Source: an uncultured Bacilli bacterium (GTDB lineage Bacteria > Bacillota_I > Bacilli_A > RF39 > UBA660). Taken from it: a DNA stretch of 29,776 nucleotides. The notes under the pieces are model-generated. The model was not told the DNA's origin and searched no databases. It saw nothing but the letters and a program-made list of their open reading frames with translations. The DNA is taken from NCBI GenBank assembly GCA_947626445.1, contig CANQSC010000006.1, positions 1-29,776 of the forward strand, read 5' to 3'. Positions 1-8,348 of the stretch are shown here, piece by piece. A program made the translations under genes and the position numbers. The stretch's first letter is position 1, and the number at the start of each line of letters is the position of its first letter.

Positions 1-9
1 TTAAAAATA

Positions 10-42
10 AAACCATTATATTTCTGAGATTTATAATGGTTT
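10..42. terminator. perfect 11-bp hairpin, terminator-like on the minus strand
   Basis: An 11-bp perfect inverted repeat (10-20 with 32-42) encloses an 11-nt loop. Read leftward, the stem is followed by a T-rich run (positions 9 to 1), as in an intrinsic terminator. Read rightward there is no T-run. It may end a transcript whose gene lies outside the window, or be part of a degraded mobile-element end. Seen directly; the role is inferred. Confidence 0.4.
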
Positions 43-101
43 GTTCACATAAATAAAAAGTTCATATAATCTAGATTATGTGAACATTCACATAATCTAG
101 A
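43..101. repeat. cluster of four TTCACATAAT-type half-sites
   Basis: Positions 60-85 form an imperfect 26-bp palindrome centred on CTAG with one mismatched pair. A third inverted half-site covers 87-101, and a fourth partial copy (GTTCACATAA) begins at 43. The cluster directly abuts the first ATG of the truncated transposase and replaces its missing 5' part. It could be a regulator operator or the end of an inserted or deleted element. No known family was recognised. Confidence 0.6.
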
Positions 102-102
102 A

Positions 103-738
103 ATGTATTCCAATTTTAATTTAGTAAATATTGAAAAAAGTAAGCAATATGTTACGAGGCTTTATGGAACTCAAATAAAACGTGGGAAAAAGTATCATCC
201 TAAACCGGTTATTCAAATAAATCTTTGTAAAAAATGTGAAATTCTAGAAGAAGATTTAATAAATCGGTATGGGATATTAAGTTATAAGACAGGAAAGCCA
301 CATACATTTGGAGATGACTTTAATATCTTTGTGGTATGTCTTGACAAAATGATGGATGAGGATTACAATGTAGGTGTAAGTGATAGGCTAATTAAATATT
401 TTAAATTGTTTAATGCAACAAGTTTAAGAGAAATGAAAAAAATAGCGAAAGGAGATGAAGTACTAATGAGTATAGAACAATGTGTAGATGAATTTTTAAA
501 TGATAAAGAAACAATAGAGTTATTTGACCGAGAATTATGGAAGGCTAGAGAGAATCGTTATGAAGGCAAAAAAGAAGGATTAGAACAAGGTTTAGAACAA
601 GGTAAAAAAGAAGGCTTAGAACAAGGTCAAAAAAATATTGCTAAAAATTTGTTAAATGAAAATATTGATTTTAATATTATATGTAAAACTACAGGTTTAA
701 CAGAACAAGAAGTATTAAAATTACAAAAAGCATTGTAA
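103..738 (+). pseudogene. Rpn-family PD-(D/E)XK transposase/nuclease, N-terminally truncated
   Basis: The 211 residues match the C-terminal two thirds of the Rpn (recombination-promoting nuclease) family, whose members are usually near 300 aa. Seen here are the segment after the catalytic core (YGTQIKRGKKYHPKPVIQINL region, about residues 21-42), then the typical C-terminal tail of EGKKEGLEQG repeats (about 154-177) and a short helical end (LTEQEVLKLQ). The N-terminal part with the catalytic Asp and Glu-x-Gln/Asn is absent. There is no Shine-Dalgarno sequence before the ATG, and the frame stays open upstream only to a stop at 67-69, running through the inverted half-sites. It is therefore a remnant. 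A small functional protein starting at this ATG is possible but unlikely. Confidence 0.75.
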
Positions 739-760
739 TAATTAAAAATTAATTATGGAG

Positions 761-790
761 AAAGTATGTATTGGCATACTTTTTCTTTTG
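761..790 (+). terminator. intrinsic terminator after the Rpn remnant
   Basis: An 8-bp stem (761-768 with 775-782) with a 6-nt loop is followed by TTCTTTT. It lies immediately upstream of, and overlaps, the recX promoter. Confidence 0.75.
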
Positions 791-816
791 ACTAGCAAAC
801 ATATGTGTGTTATTAT
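788..816 (+). promoter_or_regulatory. sigma-A-type promoter of recX
   Basis: TTGACT (788-793), a 17-bp spacer and TATTAT (811-816). The predicted start of transcription is near 823, which coincides with the GGTGAT ribosome binding site (823-828), so the leader would be only about 9 nt. The -35 box overlaps the T-tract of the preceding terminator. Confidence 0.75.
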
Positions 817-831
817 TTTATTGGTGATAAC

Positions 832-1596
832 ATGCGTATAACTAAATATCAAAAAGCTAAAAAAAATACTTATTTAGTAACAATTGATAATAATGATTAT
901 CTTTTATTTGATGATATTATTGTTAAGTATACTTTACTACTTAAAAAAGAAATAACTAAAAAAGAATTAGAGATGGTTTTAAAAGATAATCAAGAATTAA
1001 AATGTTATTATAAAGCCTTAGATTATTTAAGTAAAAAGATGCGGACTAAAAAAGAAGTTAAAAAATATTTAGAGAAAAATGAATTTAATAAAGAGGAAAT
1101 AAATAAAACAATTGCTAAATTAATTAATGAAAAATATCTTGATGAAGAAAGTTATCTAAATGCTTATATAAGTGATAGTTTAAGATTTAGTAATGATGGT
1201 TCACTAAAAATTAAACAAAAATTAATTAATTTAGGTCTTAATAAAGAATTAATAATTAGTAAATTAAATGCTATAGATACTGATATTTGGCAAGATAAAT
1301 GTGACAAATTATCTTTAAAAAAATTAAAAAGCAATAATAAAGATAGTAAACAAGTTATTTTATTAAAAATAAAAAATTATTTAATTAATAATGGTTATGA
1401 AATAAAGTATATTAATAATTCTTTATCTAAATTAAATATTGAAACTAATTTAGATAATTTAGAAAAAGAATATAATAAATTAAAAATTAAATTAAGTAAA
1501 AAGTATGAAGGAAGTAATCTTGAATTTCAAATTAAAATGAAGTTATTAAATAAAGGTTATACTAATGAAGAAATAGTACATGTAATAAATTTATAA
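832..1596 (+). CDS. recX: RecX-type regulatory protein
   Basis: A 254-aa protein of the RecX family, which binds RecA and limits filament extension during homologous recombination. The signature is the three-helix repeat ALDYLSKKMRTKKEVKKYLEK followed by related repeats (KLINEKYLDEESYLNAYI; KIKQKLINLGL; LLKIKNYLINNGYE), the modular helical repeats of RecX. Length agrees with Bacillus RecX (about 260 aa). A GTG at 805 is in frame but lies between the -35 and -10 boxes, so the ATG at 832, preceded by GGTGATAAC, is preferred. Codons are very AT-rich and the protein is Lys/Asn-rich. Cytoplasmic. It stands alone under its own promoter, just upstream of polA, another DNA-repair gene. Confidence 0.85.
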   Translation: MRITKYQKAKKNTYLVTIDNNDYLLFDDIIVKYTLLLKKEITKKELEMVLKDNQELKCYYKALDYLSKKMRTKKEVKKYLEKNEFNKEEINKTIAKLINEKYLDEESYLNAYISDSLRFSNDGSLKIKQKLINLGLNKELIISKLNAIDTDIWQDKCDKLSLKKLKSNNKDSKQVILLKIKNYLINNGYEIKYINNSLSKLNIETNLDNLEKEYNKLKIKLSKKYEGSNLEFQIKMKLLNKGYTNEEIVHVINL

Positions 1597-1637
1597 TGAT
1601 AATAAACGACATTTTATTTCCTGTATTTATGTATACA

Positions 1638-1646
1638 TGATATAAT
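1638..1646 (+). promoter_or_regulatory. extended -10 promoter of polA
   Basis: TGATATAAT (1638-1646) is a TGn plus consensus TATAAT. No good -35 box is seen at the usual spacing. The predicted start is near 1653, leaving a leader of about 17 nt before the ATG at 1670. Confidence 0.55.
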
Positions 1647-1669
1647 TATCTAAAGGAATGTGGTAGTTA

Positions 1670-4246
1670 ATGAAAAATATTATTTTAGTTGATGGTAATA
1701 ATTTGTTATTTAGAAGTTATTATGCAACAGCATATACAGGAAATTTTTTGAAAAATAGTCGGGGTTTTCCAACTAATGCTTTATATGGTTTTATTAATAT
1801 GATGAATAAAATTATTGAAGAAGAAAGACCAACTTATATTGCTGTAGCTTTTGATATAGGTAAAAATTTTCGCAAAGAAAAATATGATTTTTATAAAGAA
1901 GGTAGAAAACATACTCCTGATGAACTACATATGCAAGAACCTTATGCGAGAAAAATTCTAAAAGCAATGGGTATTCCTTATTTTGAACTAGCGCCTTATG
2001 AAGCTGATGATATTATTGGCACATTTGCTAAGATGGTTGAAGAAGATCCAGATTTTGTTGGGACCATCATTTCTTCTGACCGTGATTTATTGCAACTTGT
2101 AAGTCCTCAATTAGAAATGAAATTATTAAAACAAAGAGATTATATTCGTTATAATCCGATTAGTTTTATGGCTGATTATGGAATTGAACCAATTAAAATA
2201 ATTGATATGAAAGCCTTAGCGGGTGATTCATCGGATAATATTCCTGGGGTAAGAGGAATAGGTGAAAAAACAGCTTTAGATTTATTACAAAAATATGGTT
2301 CTTTAGAAGGTATTTATGAAAATATTGAAAATATTAAAGGCAAGACGAAAGAAAAATTAGAAACTGATAAAGAAAATGCTTTTATGAGCAAAGAAATTGC
2401 CACTATCTACCGGGATGTTCCTTTAGGTATTAAAGATTTAGAAGATATTAAATATACTACTAAAAAAGGTGAAGATTTAATTGCCTTATATGAAGAATTA
2501 GAATTTTATTCATTCTTAAAAAACATAACTAGTGAAAAAGTTGTTGTCGAACATGAATATCAAATTTTAGAAAATGCTAATGAGCTACCAGATGAACCTT
2601 TTTATGGCTTATATTTAGAATCAAGTGAAGCTAATTATTTCTTAGCCGATATTTTAGGAATGGGTATATCTTGTAAAGCTGGTTCTTATTTTGTTAAAAA
2701 AGAATTAGTTAAAGATGTCTTAGAAAAAATAAAAGATAAAGATATTGTTACCTATGATTATAAAAGATTAATTGTTTCTTTAAAGAAAGCTAATTTACCA
2801 TTAATTAAAATTCAAGATGATTATATGATTATTGAAGCTCTTTTAAGTGATAGTTCTAAAGATGATATTGCTTACTATATGGTTCCTAATGGTTATGAAG
2901 TCTTCTTCTTAGAAGATGTTTATAAAAAAAGTTATGGGGTAACCGAAAAAATGATGAAAGATATTAGTTTAAAAGCTAGATTTTTATTTGAAAACATTAA
3001 AAACGTTAAAGATAGATTACAAGAAGAAGAAATGATGAGTTTATATCAAGACATTGAATTTCCTTTAGCCCCAGTTTTAGCTGATATGGAAATGGCTGGT
3101 GTTTTAGTTAAAAAAGAAATTTTAGATGAAATGAAAATTGAAATTAAAGAACAAATCGATAATTTAACTAAAGATATATATGAATTAGCCGGTGAAGAAT
3201 TTAATATAGCAAGTCCTAAACAATTAGGGGAAATATTATTTCTTAAACTAGGATTACCAGGAGCTAAGAAAACAACTAAGGGATACAAAACGGATGTTAA
3301 GGTTTTAAATAAATTAATTGGTCAACATCCAATTATTGAAAAAATTTTAGAATATCGAAATGTTACAAAATTATATTCAACTTATATTGAAGGAATGGAA
3401 AATTATATTTTTCCTGATGGTAAAGTTCATACCATTTTTAAACAAAATTTTGCTAGAACAGGAAGACTTTCTTCTACTGAACCTAATTTACAAAATATTC
3501 CGGTTCGCAATAGTGAAGGTAAAAAAATTAGAAAAGCCTTCGTGCCTTCTAATGATGAATTTTTAAGTGTTGATTATTCCCAAATAGAATTACGTATCTT
3601 AGCCCATATTTCTGGTTCTAAAGAACTTCAAGAAGCATTTATTAATGACCAAGATATTCATACTAAAGTGGCAGCTGATATGTATGGCATTAGTGAGGAT
3701 GAAGTTACGAAAGCGATGCGAAGAACTGCTAAAGCGGTTATCTTTGGAATTGTTTATGGCATTAGTGGCTTTGGTTTAGGTGAAAACTTAGAAATTAGTA
3801 GTAGGGAAGCTAAACAATTTATTAATAAATATTATGAATTATATCCAGGTGTTAAAAAATATATGGATAGTATTGTAGAAGAAGCTTACTCTAAAGGATA
3901 CGTTAGAACTTTATTTAATCGTAAAAGAGTTATTCCGGAACTTACTTCAACTAATTTTATGGTTAGAAATGCTGGTGAACGAATCGCACTTAATACCCCA
4001 ATTCAAGGAACCAGTGCTGATATAATTAAAAAAGCAATGGTGGAAATTGCTAAAAAGTTTAAAGAAGAAAATATCGAAACCAAAATGGTTTTACAAGTTC
4101 ATGATGAATTAATTTTTGATGTTATTAAAGAAGAAAAAGAAAAAGTTGAACAAATTGTTAAAGATATTATGATTAATACTATTAAATTAAATGTTCCTTT
4201 AAAAGTAAGTGCTGATTATGGTACTGATTGGTATGAAACTAAATAA
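1670..4246 (+). CDS. polA: DNA polymerase I
   Basis: An 858-aa family A DNA polymerase for Okazaki-fragment processing and repair gap filling. Residues 1 to about 290 are the 5'-3' exonuclease domain (DGNNLLFRSYYA, YEADDIIGT, SSDRDLLQL, the helix-hairpin-helix near GVRGIGEKTALDLL). The middle domain lacks the DxE proofreading residues (YGLYLESSEANY at the expected place), so 3'-5' exonuclease is presumably inactive, as in Bacillus and Taq. The polymerase domain keeps motif A (VDYSQIELRILAH), motif B (RRTAKAV.FGIVYG) and motif C (QVHDELIFD). Phe692 and Tyr696 of motif B are present, but residue 691, normally Asn in bacterial Pol I, is Ile. The order polA-amidotransferase-mutM on one strand with short gaps suggests an operon; polA-mutM adjacency is common in Firmicutes. 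Confidence 0.97.
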   Translation: MKNIILVDGNNLLFRSYYATAYTGNFLKNSRGFPTNALYGFINMMNKIIEEERPTYIAVAFDIGKNFRKEKYDFYKEGRKHTPDELHMQEPYARKILKAMGIPYFELAPYEADDIIGTFAKMVEEDPDFVGTIISSDRDLLQLVSPQLEMKLLKQRDYIRYNPISFMADYGIEPIKIIDMKALAGDSSDNIPGVRGIGEKTALDLLQKYGSLEGIYENIENIKGKTKEKLETDKENAFMSKEIATIYRDVPLGIKDLEDIKYTTKKGEDLIALYEELEFYSFLKNITSEKVVVEHEYQILENANELPDEPFYGLYLESSEANYFLADILGMGISCKAGSYFVKKELVKDVLEKIKDKDIVTYDYKRLIVSLKKANLPLIKIQDDYMIIEALLSDSSKDDIAYYMVPNGYEVFFLEDVYKKSYGVTEKMMKDISLKARFLFENIKNVKDRLQEEEMMSLYQDIEFPLAPVLADMEMAGVLVKKEILDEMKIEIKEQIDNLTKDIYELAGEEFNIASPKQLGEILFLKLGLPGAKKTTKGYKTDVKVLNKLIGQHPIIEKILEYRNVTKLYSTYIEGMENYIFPDGKVHTIFKQNFARTGRLSSTEPNLQNIPVRNSEGKKIRKAFVPSNDEFLSVDYSQIELRILAHISGSKELQEAFINDQDIHTKVAADMYGISEDEVTKAMRRTAKAVIFGIVYGISGFGLGENLEISSREAKQFINKYYELYPGVKKYMDSIVEEAYSKGYVRTLFNRKRVIPELTSTNFMVRNAGERIALNTPIQGTSADIIKKAMVEIAKKFKEENIETKMVLQVHDELIFDVIKEEKEKVEQIVKDIMINTIKLNVPLKVSADYGTDWYETK

Positions 4247-4275
4247 CTAAATCATAATATTTATTGGTGATAAAT

Positions 4276-5019
4276 GTGAATAAAATTAAAATTGGTGTTT
4301 TTCCAACAATTAAAGAAAGGGATAACAATTATTTAAAATCTTATGATTTTTTAGAACGTTATTTACTTCCTTTAATTAATGAGGATGTAACACCAATTCT
4401 TTTAATTGCTTTAAATAAAGAATACTTAATTGATGAATTAAAAAATTGTGATGCCTTGTTAATTCCGGGTGGAAGTGAAGCAAATTCCTTAATTTATGAT
4501 GCTCTAGAATATGCTTATCAAAATAAATTACCAGTTTTAGGAATATGCTTAGGAATGCAAATGATATGTGCTTATTCAATGCTTAAAAATGAAAAAGAAT
4601 GGTCTAAAGAAAAAATTAAAGAGATTGAAGATTTTGTTATTAGACCAATTGGTAATGATGCCCATCATCAAGTTAAAGAAAAATATGACAATTTAGATCA
4701 AGCTGATACGGAAATATTTATTGAACCAACTTCTAGATTATATAAATATTTTAATAAGCAAAAAGTTGTTGTTAAATGTTTTCATGATGATGCCGTTTAT
4801 CATATTGATAAATTATTAAAAGTGACATCTTTTGCCAAAGATGGTATACTAGAATCAGTTGAAAGTAAAAGTGATGATTGGCTTTTAGTAGGAGTCCAGT
4901 TTCACCCTGAACTTTCTAAAGAAAATCAAGTAATTAAAGGATTTATTAATGATGTAAAGGATGATATTGATGCCAGAAATAGCCGAAGTAGAGACTGTAA
5001 GAAATACTCTAAAAAATAA
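4276..5019 (+). CDS. class I glutamine amidotransferase / C26 peptidase-like protein
   Basis: A 247-aa protein of the gamma-glutamyl-gamma-aminobutyrate hydrolase (PuuD, peptidase C26) type. The catalytic triad is visible: Cys91 in LGICLGMQ, and His210 and Glu212 in VGVQFHPE. The conserved CFHDDAV stretch resembles the family's substrate-side histidine region. The family hydrolyses gamma-glutamyl amides; the substrate here cannot be told. The start is GTG 4276 behind GGTGAT (4266-4271). TTG 4264 is in frame but precedes that site, and the overlapping ATG at 4274 runs straight into TGA. TAATAT at 4255-4260 could be a -10 box for an internal promoter. Its last 50 nt overlap mutM in another frame, which suggests translational coupling. 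Confidence 0.8.
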   Translation: MNKIKIGVFPTIKERDNNYLKSYDFLERYLLPLINEDVTPILLIALNKEYLIDELKNCDALLIPGGSEANSLIYDALEYAYQNKLPVLGICLGMQMICAYSMLKNEKEWSKEKIKEIEDFVIRPIGNDAHHQVKEKYDNLDQADTEIFIEPTSRLYKYFNKQKVVVKCFHDDAVYHIDKLLKVTSFAKDGILESVESKSDDWLLVGVQFHPELSKENQVIKGFINDVKDDIDARNSRSRDCKKYSKK

Positions 5020-5794
5020 AATATTAAATAAAAAAATCAAAGAAGTTAAAATTATTTATCCCAAAATAATTGAAACCAATTTAGATGAATTTAAAAAAGT
5101 TATGAAAGGTAATACTTTTCATGATATTAAAAGAATTGGTAAATATTTAATTTTTGAATTAGATAATCATTATTTAATTAGTCATTTAAGAATGGAAGGT
5201 AAATATTTTTTAAAAAATAGTAATGAGGAAATCTTAAAACATGAACATCTTATTTTTACTTTTACAGATAATACTGACATGCGTTACCACGACACGCGAA
5301 AGTTTGGGCGAATGGCTTTAGTGTTAAAAGAAAATCTTTATGATTATGAAGGCATAAAAAAGCAAGGTATTGAACCAATTGATGATAAGCTTTCTAAAGA
5401 ATATTTATATGATAAATTTAAAAATAAGAGTATTCCTATGAAAACCCTTTTACTTGACCAAACTATTATTAGTGGTTTAGGAAATATTTATGCTGATGAA
5501 GTATTATTTGAAGCTCAAGTAAATCCCTTTAAATTAGGTAAAGATATTACCTTGAGTGAATGTGCAAAAATTAAATCTGCTTCTAAAAAAATTATTTTAA
5601 AAGCTATTGAAGAAGGGGGAACAACAATTAGAAGTTATACTTCAAGTTTAGGGGTAACAGGAAGATTTCAACAATATTTATGTGTTCATAAACAAGAAGG
5701 AAAACCATGTAAAATTTGTAAAACTATTATTAAAAAAGCTAAAGTAAATGGACGGTCAACTTATTATTGTGAAAAGTGCCAAAATGTTAAATAA
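4970..5794 (+). CDS. mutM: formamidopyrimidine-DNA glycosylase (Fpg/MutM)
   Basis: A 274-aa bifunctional glycosylase/AP lyase that removes 8-oxoguanine and FaPy lesions. The start must be ATG 4970 and not the in-frame ATG at 4961, because the enzyme uses the N-terminal Pro2 as nucleophile and the protein begins MPEIAEVETV. AAAGGA at 4956-4961 is the ribosome binding site. Glu3, Lys58 (RIGKYLIFEL) and the helix-two-turn-helix region (DQTIISGLGNIYADEVLFEA) are present. The C-terminal zinc finger is complete (PCKIC ... YYCEKCQ). It overlaps the amidotransferase gene by 50 nt and ends in a bidirectional terminator shared with RNase J. Confidence 0.96.
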   Translation: MPEIAEVETVRNTLKNKILNKKIKEVKIIYPKIIETNLDEFKKVMKGNTFHDIKRIGKYLIFELDNHYLISHLRMEGKYFLKNSNEEILKHEHLIFTFTDNTDMRYHDTRKFGRMALVLKENLYDYEGIKKQGIEPIDDKLSKEYLYDKFKNKSIPMKTLLLDQTIISGLGNIYADEVLFEAQVNPFKLGKDITLSECAKIKSASKKIILKAIEEGGTTIRSYTSSLGVTGRFQQYLCVHKQEGKPCKICKTIIKKAKVNGRSTYYCEKCQNVK

Positions 5795-5796
5795 AA

Positions 5797-5830
5797 AAGT
5801 AAGACAAGGTTTAGTAGCCTTGTCTTACTT
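5797..5830. terminator. bidirectional terminator between mutM and the RNase J gene
   Basis: A 13-bp perfect stem (5797-5809 with 5818-5830) and an 8-nt loop are flanked by an A-run on the left, so it works as an intrinsic terminator leftward; an AT-rich flank serves the rightward transcript. The RNase J stop codon (5811-5813 on the complement) lies inside the loop. Confidence 0.85.
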
Positions 5831-7487
5831 CCATTATAACTGGTAAAATCATGGGGTGTCTTCCTGTTAAAGCACTGATAAAAGGATGTAAATCTAAAAT
5901 AATTTGATTTTTTAAATCAGTATAAGTATAAGTATTTTTTTGTAAAGATTCTTTGACAATACTAGTTATTTTCTTTTCAATTTTATCGATTAAATCAGCA
6001 TTTTCATTTACCATAACAAATCCTCTTGTAGTAACATTTGGTTTTATTAACAATTGTCTCGTCATCGGATTAATATTAATTATGGCAAGTAAGATTCCAT
6101 CTTTACTCATTACTTTACGATCCTTTATAACCGCCCCGCCAACATCACCAATTCTAGAACCATCAACATAAACGTCACCAGCTTCAACAGGAATTCCTCG
6201 CTCCACACCATCATTTGTTAAATTAATAACATCACCATTTTTACAAATAAAGATATTTTCACTAGGAATTCCACAATCCATAGCAATTTGTTTATGAGCC
6301 ATTAACATTCGGTATTCACCATGCATTGGCATGAAATACTGCGGATTTACTAAGCGAAGCATTAACTTTAATTCTTCTTGTTTGGCATGTCCTGAGGTAT
6401 GAATATCACTAAATTCTTCATTAGTAAAAACTTTAACACCTTTTAAATATAACTTGTTAATAACACGATTTACACTTTCGGCATTACCAGGAATTGGTTT
6501 AGCAGAGAATACTACTAAATCATCAGGTAATAAACTAATTTGTTTATGAACGCCATTAGCAATTCTGGTTAAAGCAGCTAATGGTTCACCTTGACTTCCT
6601 GTACATAAAATACAAACTTCATTACGTTTTAAACCTTTTGCTTTATTCGCATCAATAAAAATACTTTTATCTTTAATTAAACCATTATTTAAAGCTATTT
6701 CAATACTTGATTCCATTGAACGACCAAAAGTTATAATTTGACGATTATTCTTCCGACAAGTTTCAACAATATGCTTAATACGGTAAATATTTGAAGCAAA
6801 CGTCGCAATAATAATCCGACCATGATGTCTAGATATAATATCATTTAAAGTTTCATCAACACAAGATTCACTTTTTGAAAAACCTTCTGATAAAGCATTG
6901 GTACTATCACTTAATAAAATTTTAACTCCTTCTTTACCTATTTTAGCCATTTTATGTAAGTCAGCCATTGGTCCAATAGGGGTTAAGTCGAATTTAAAGT
7001 CACCTGTTTCAAATATAGTTCCTTGTGGAGTATGAACAACAACCGCGAAAGAATCAGGGATAGAATGGGTCGTATTAATAAATTCTACATTAAAGTATTT
7101 CGTTTTAAGATGTGAAAATTGATTAATTTCTTCTAATCTCTCATATTTAATATTGTTATCAACTAATTTTTTAGATATTAAACTAATCGCAATTTTCGGT
7201 GAATAAATAACCGGAATTTTAACTTTTTGAAGTAAAAAAGCAATCCCCCCAATATGGTCTTCATGACCATGGGTAATAATTAAACCTTTAATTTTATCTT
7301 CATTCTTTTTTAAATAAGTAACATCTTGAATAACATAATCAATACCCATTAATTCATCTTCTGGAAACATTACCCCAGCATCAATAATTAAAATTTCATC
7401 ATCATGGGTAATGACATACATATTTTTACCAACTTCACCTAAGCCACCTAAAGCGACAATCGATGTAACATCTTTTTTATTTTGCAT
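5811..7487 (-). CDS. rnj: ribonuclease J
   Basis: A 558-aa metallo-beta-lactamase/beta-CASP ribonuclease with 5'-3' exo- and endonuclease activity in Firmicutes mRNA decay and rRNA maturation. Zinc ligands are seen in HGHEDHIGG (residues 73-81), THSIPDS and the ETGDFKFD region. The beta-CASP part has FASNIYRIKHIVE and LCTGSQGEP, and the MHGEYRML histidine follows. The C-terminal RNase J domain is present to the end. AGGAGG lies 9 nt before the ATG at 7487; the ATG at 7496 abuts AGGAGG with no spacing and is rejected. Whether it corresponds to J1 or J2 cannot be settled here; the intact HGHEDH motif favours an active enzyme. It is transcribed divergently from the metalloprotease/ftsY operon with overlapping promoters. 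Confidence 0.95.
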   Translation of the reverse strand: MQNKKDVTSIVALGGLGEVGKNMYVITHDDEILIIDAGVMFPEDELMGIDYVIQDVTYLKKNEDKIKGLIITHGHEDHIGGIAFLLQKVKIPVIYSPKIAISLISKKLVDNNIKYERLEEINQFSHLKTKYFNVEFINTTHSIPDSFAVVVHTPQGTIFETGDFKFDLTPIGPMADLHKMAKIGKEGVKILLSDSTNALSEGFSKSESCVDETLNDIISRHHGRIIIATFASNIYRIKHIVETCRKNNRQIITFGRSMESSIEIALNNGLIKDKSIFIDANKAKGLKRNEVCILCTGSQGEPLAALTRIANGVHKQISLLPDDLVVFSAKPIPGNAESVNRVINKLYLKGVKVFTNEEFSDIHTSGHAKQEELKLMLRLVNPQYFMPMHGEYRMLMAHKQIAMDCGIPSENIFICKNGDVINLTNDGVERGIPVEAGDVYVDGSRIGDVGGAVIKDRKVMSKDGILLAIININPMTRQLLIKPNVTTRGFVMVNENADLIDKIEKKITSIVKESLQKNTYTYTDLKNQIILDLHPFISALTGRHPMILPVIMEVRQGY

Positions 7488-7537
7488 CAAAATCATCCTC
7501 CTAAAATAAAAAAATAAAGTTGTTCTTCTTGAACTAA

Positions 7538-7566
7538 ATTATAACGCAAAAAATTGAACTTGTCTA
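7538..7566 (-). promoter_or_regulatory. promoter of the RNase J gene
   Basis: On the minus strand TAGACA (complement of 7561-7566), a 17-bp spacer and TATAAT (complement of 7538-7543). It overlaps the divergent promoter at 7554-7582, so the two polymerases would compete for the same DNA. Confidence 0.65.
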
Positions 7567-7582
7567 TAATTAATGATATACT
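7554..7582 (+). promoter_or_regulatory. promoter of the zincin-ftsY-ylxM operon
   Basis: TTGAAC (7554-7559), a 17-bp spacer and TATACT (7577-7582). The predicted start is near 7589, then the ribosome binding site AGGGGGA and ATG 7602. No other convincing promoter or terminator is seen until after 14892. Confidence 0.7.
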
Positions 7583-7601
7583 TTTACTTAGGGGGATTTA
7601 T

Positions 7602-8348
7602 ATGTTACTAACAACCGCTAATTTAGAAAATTATGCCAAAAATGTTTTAGGTATACCTTATGTTAATTTTGAAAATATTGACCCTAAAACGATTAAAATG
7701 GTTTTAAAAGTATTAAAAGAGGCTTTTAGATGTTATCCACTTTTAGCTAATTCGCTAGTTACCATTGGCAATAAAGAATATTTGGAAAATTATTTTAATT
7801 TAACTTATTTTGCTGATTATAATATTTGGAAAAATAATAATGAAATAGTTATTAATTTTCCCGAGTTTGCTAGTTTTGCAACTTTACATTTATACTATTA
7901 TCAACATAATAGTCAATTTTTAGGAATCGGCATTTTACCATTATTAGAAAAATGTAATTTTGCTGAATTTAAACAGTTATTCTTAAATAACAAGGCAACT
8001 ATTAAACATCGCGAAATAATTGAAGCTAATTTTTGGCATGAGGTAGGTCATATGTTAGATTTTATAATGGGAATAAGCAATTCTTATGAATTTCAAAAAA
8101 TAATTAGTAACCATGATATTGAAAAAGAAATTTCTTTATATGCTACTACAAGTCTTAAGGAAACTTTAGCTGAAGGATTTGCTGAATATATTGCTGAAGT
8201 AAAATTAAACGAATTAGAAGATGGTCTTATTAAAGATATTGGTAATTATATAAATAAAATGTATTATATATATGCTAATAATTATTTTTTAAGAAAAAAA
8301 TTTATGATTAAAGACAAATATCTAATAGAAAGAAAGAGGTTAAAATGA
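7602..8348 (+). CDS. HExxH metalloprotease-like protein, copy 1 of 3
   Basis: A 248-aa protein with a zincin motif WHEVGHMLDF (HEVGH at 146-150, Asp153) and, about 37-45 residues later, a Glu-rich helix ETLAEGFAEYI that can supply the third zinc ligand. This HExGHxxD ... (L)AEAFAEY arrangement is known from several gluzincin-like families, including anthrax-lethal-factor-like and phage head-associated peptidases, but I cannot assign a named family. There is no signal peptide or membrane segment, so it is probably cytoplasmic. The start is ATG 7602 behind AGGGGGA; an upstream in-frame TTG at 7554 falls in the promoter. It is the first gene of an operon with two paralogues and ftsY, and its stop overlaps the next start (ATGA-type, 4 nt). 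Confidence 0.75.
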   Translation: MLLTTANLENYAKNVLGIPYVNFENIDPKTIKMVLKVLKEAFRCYPLLANSLVTIGNKEYLENYFNLTYFADYNIWKNNNEIVINFPEFASFATLHLYYYQHNSQFLGIGILPLLEKCNFAEFKQLFLNNKATIKHREIIEANFWHEVGHMLDFIMGISNSYEFQKIISNHDIEKEISLYATTSLKETLAEGFAEYIAEVKLNELEDGLIKDIGNYINKMYYIYANNYFLRKKFMIKDKYLIERKRLK

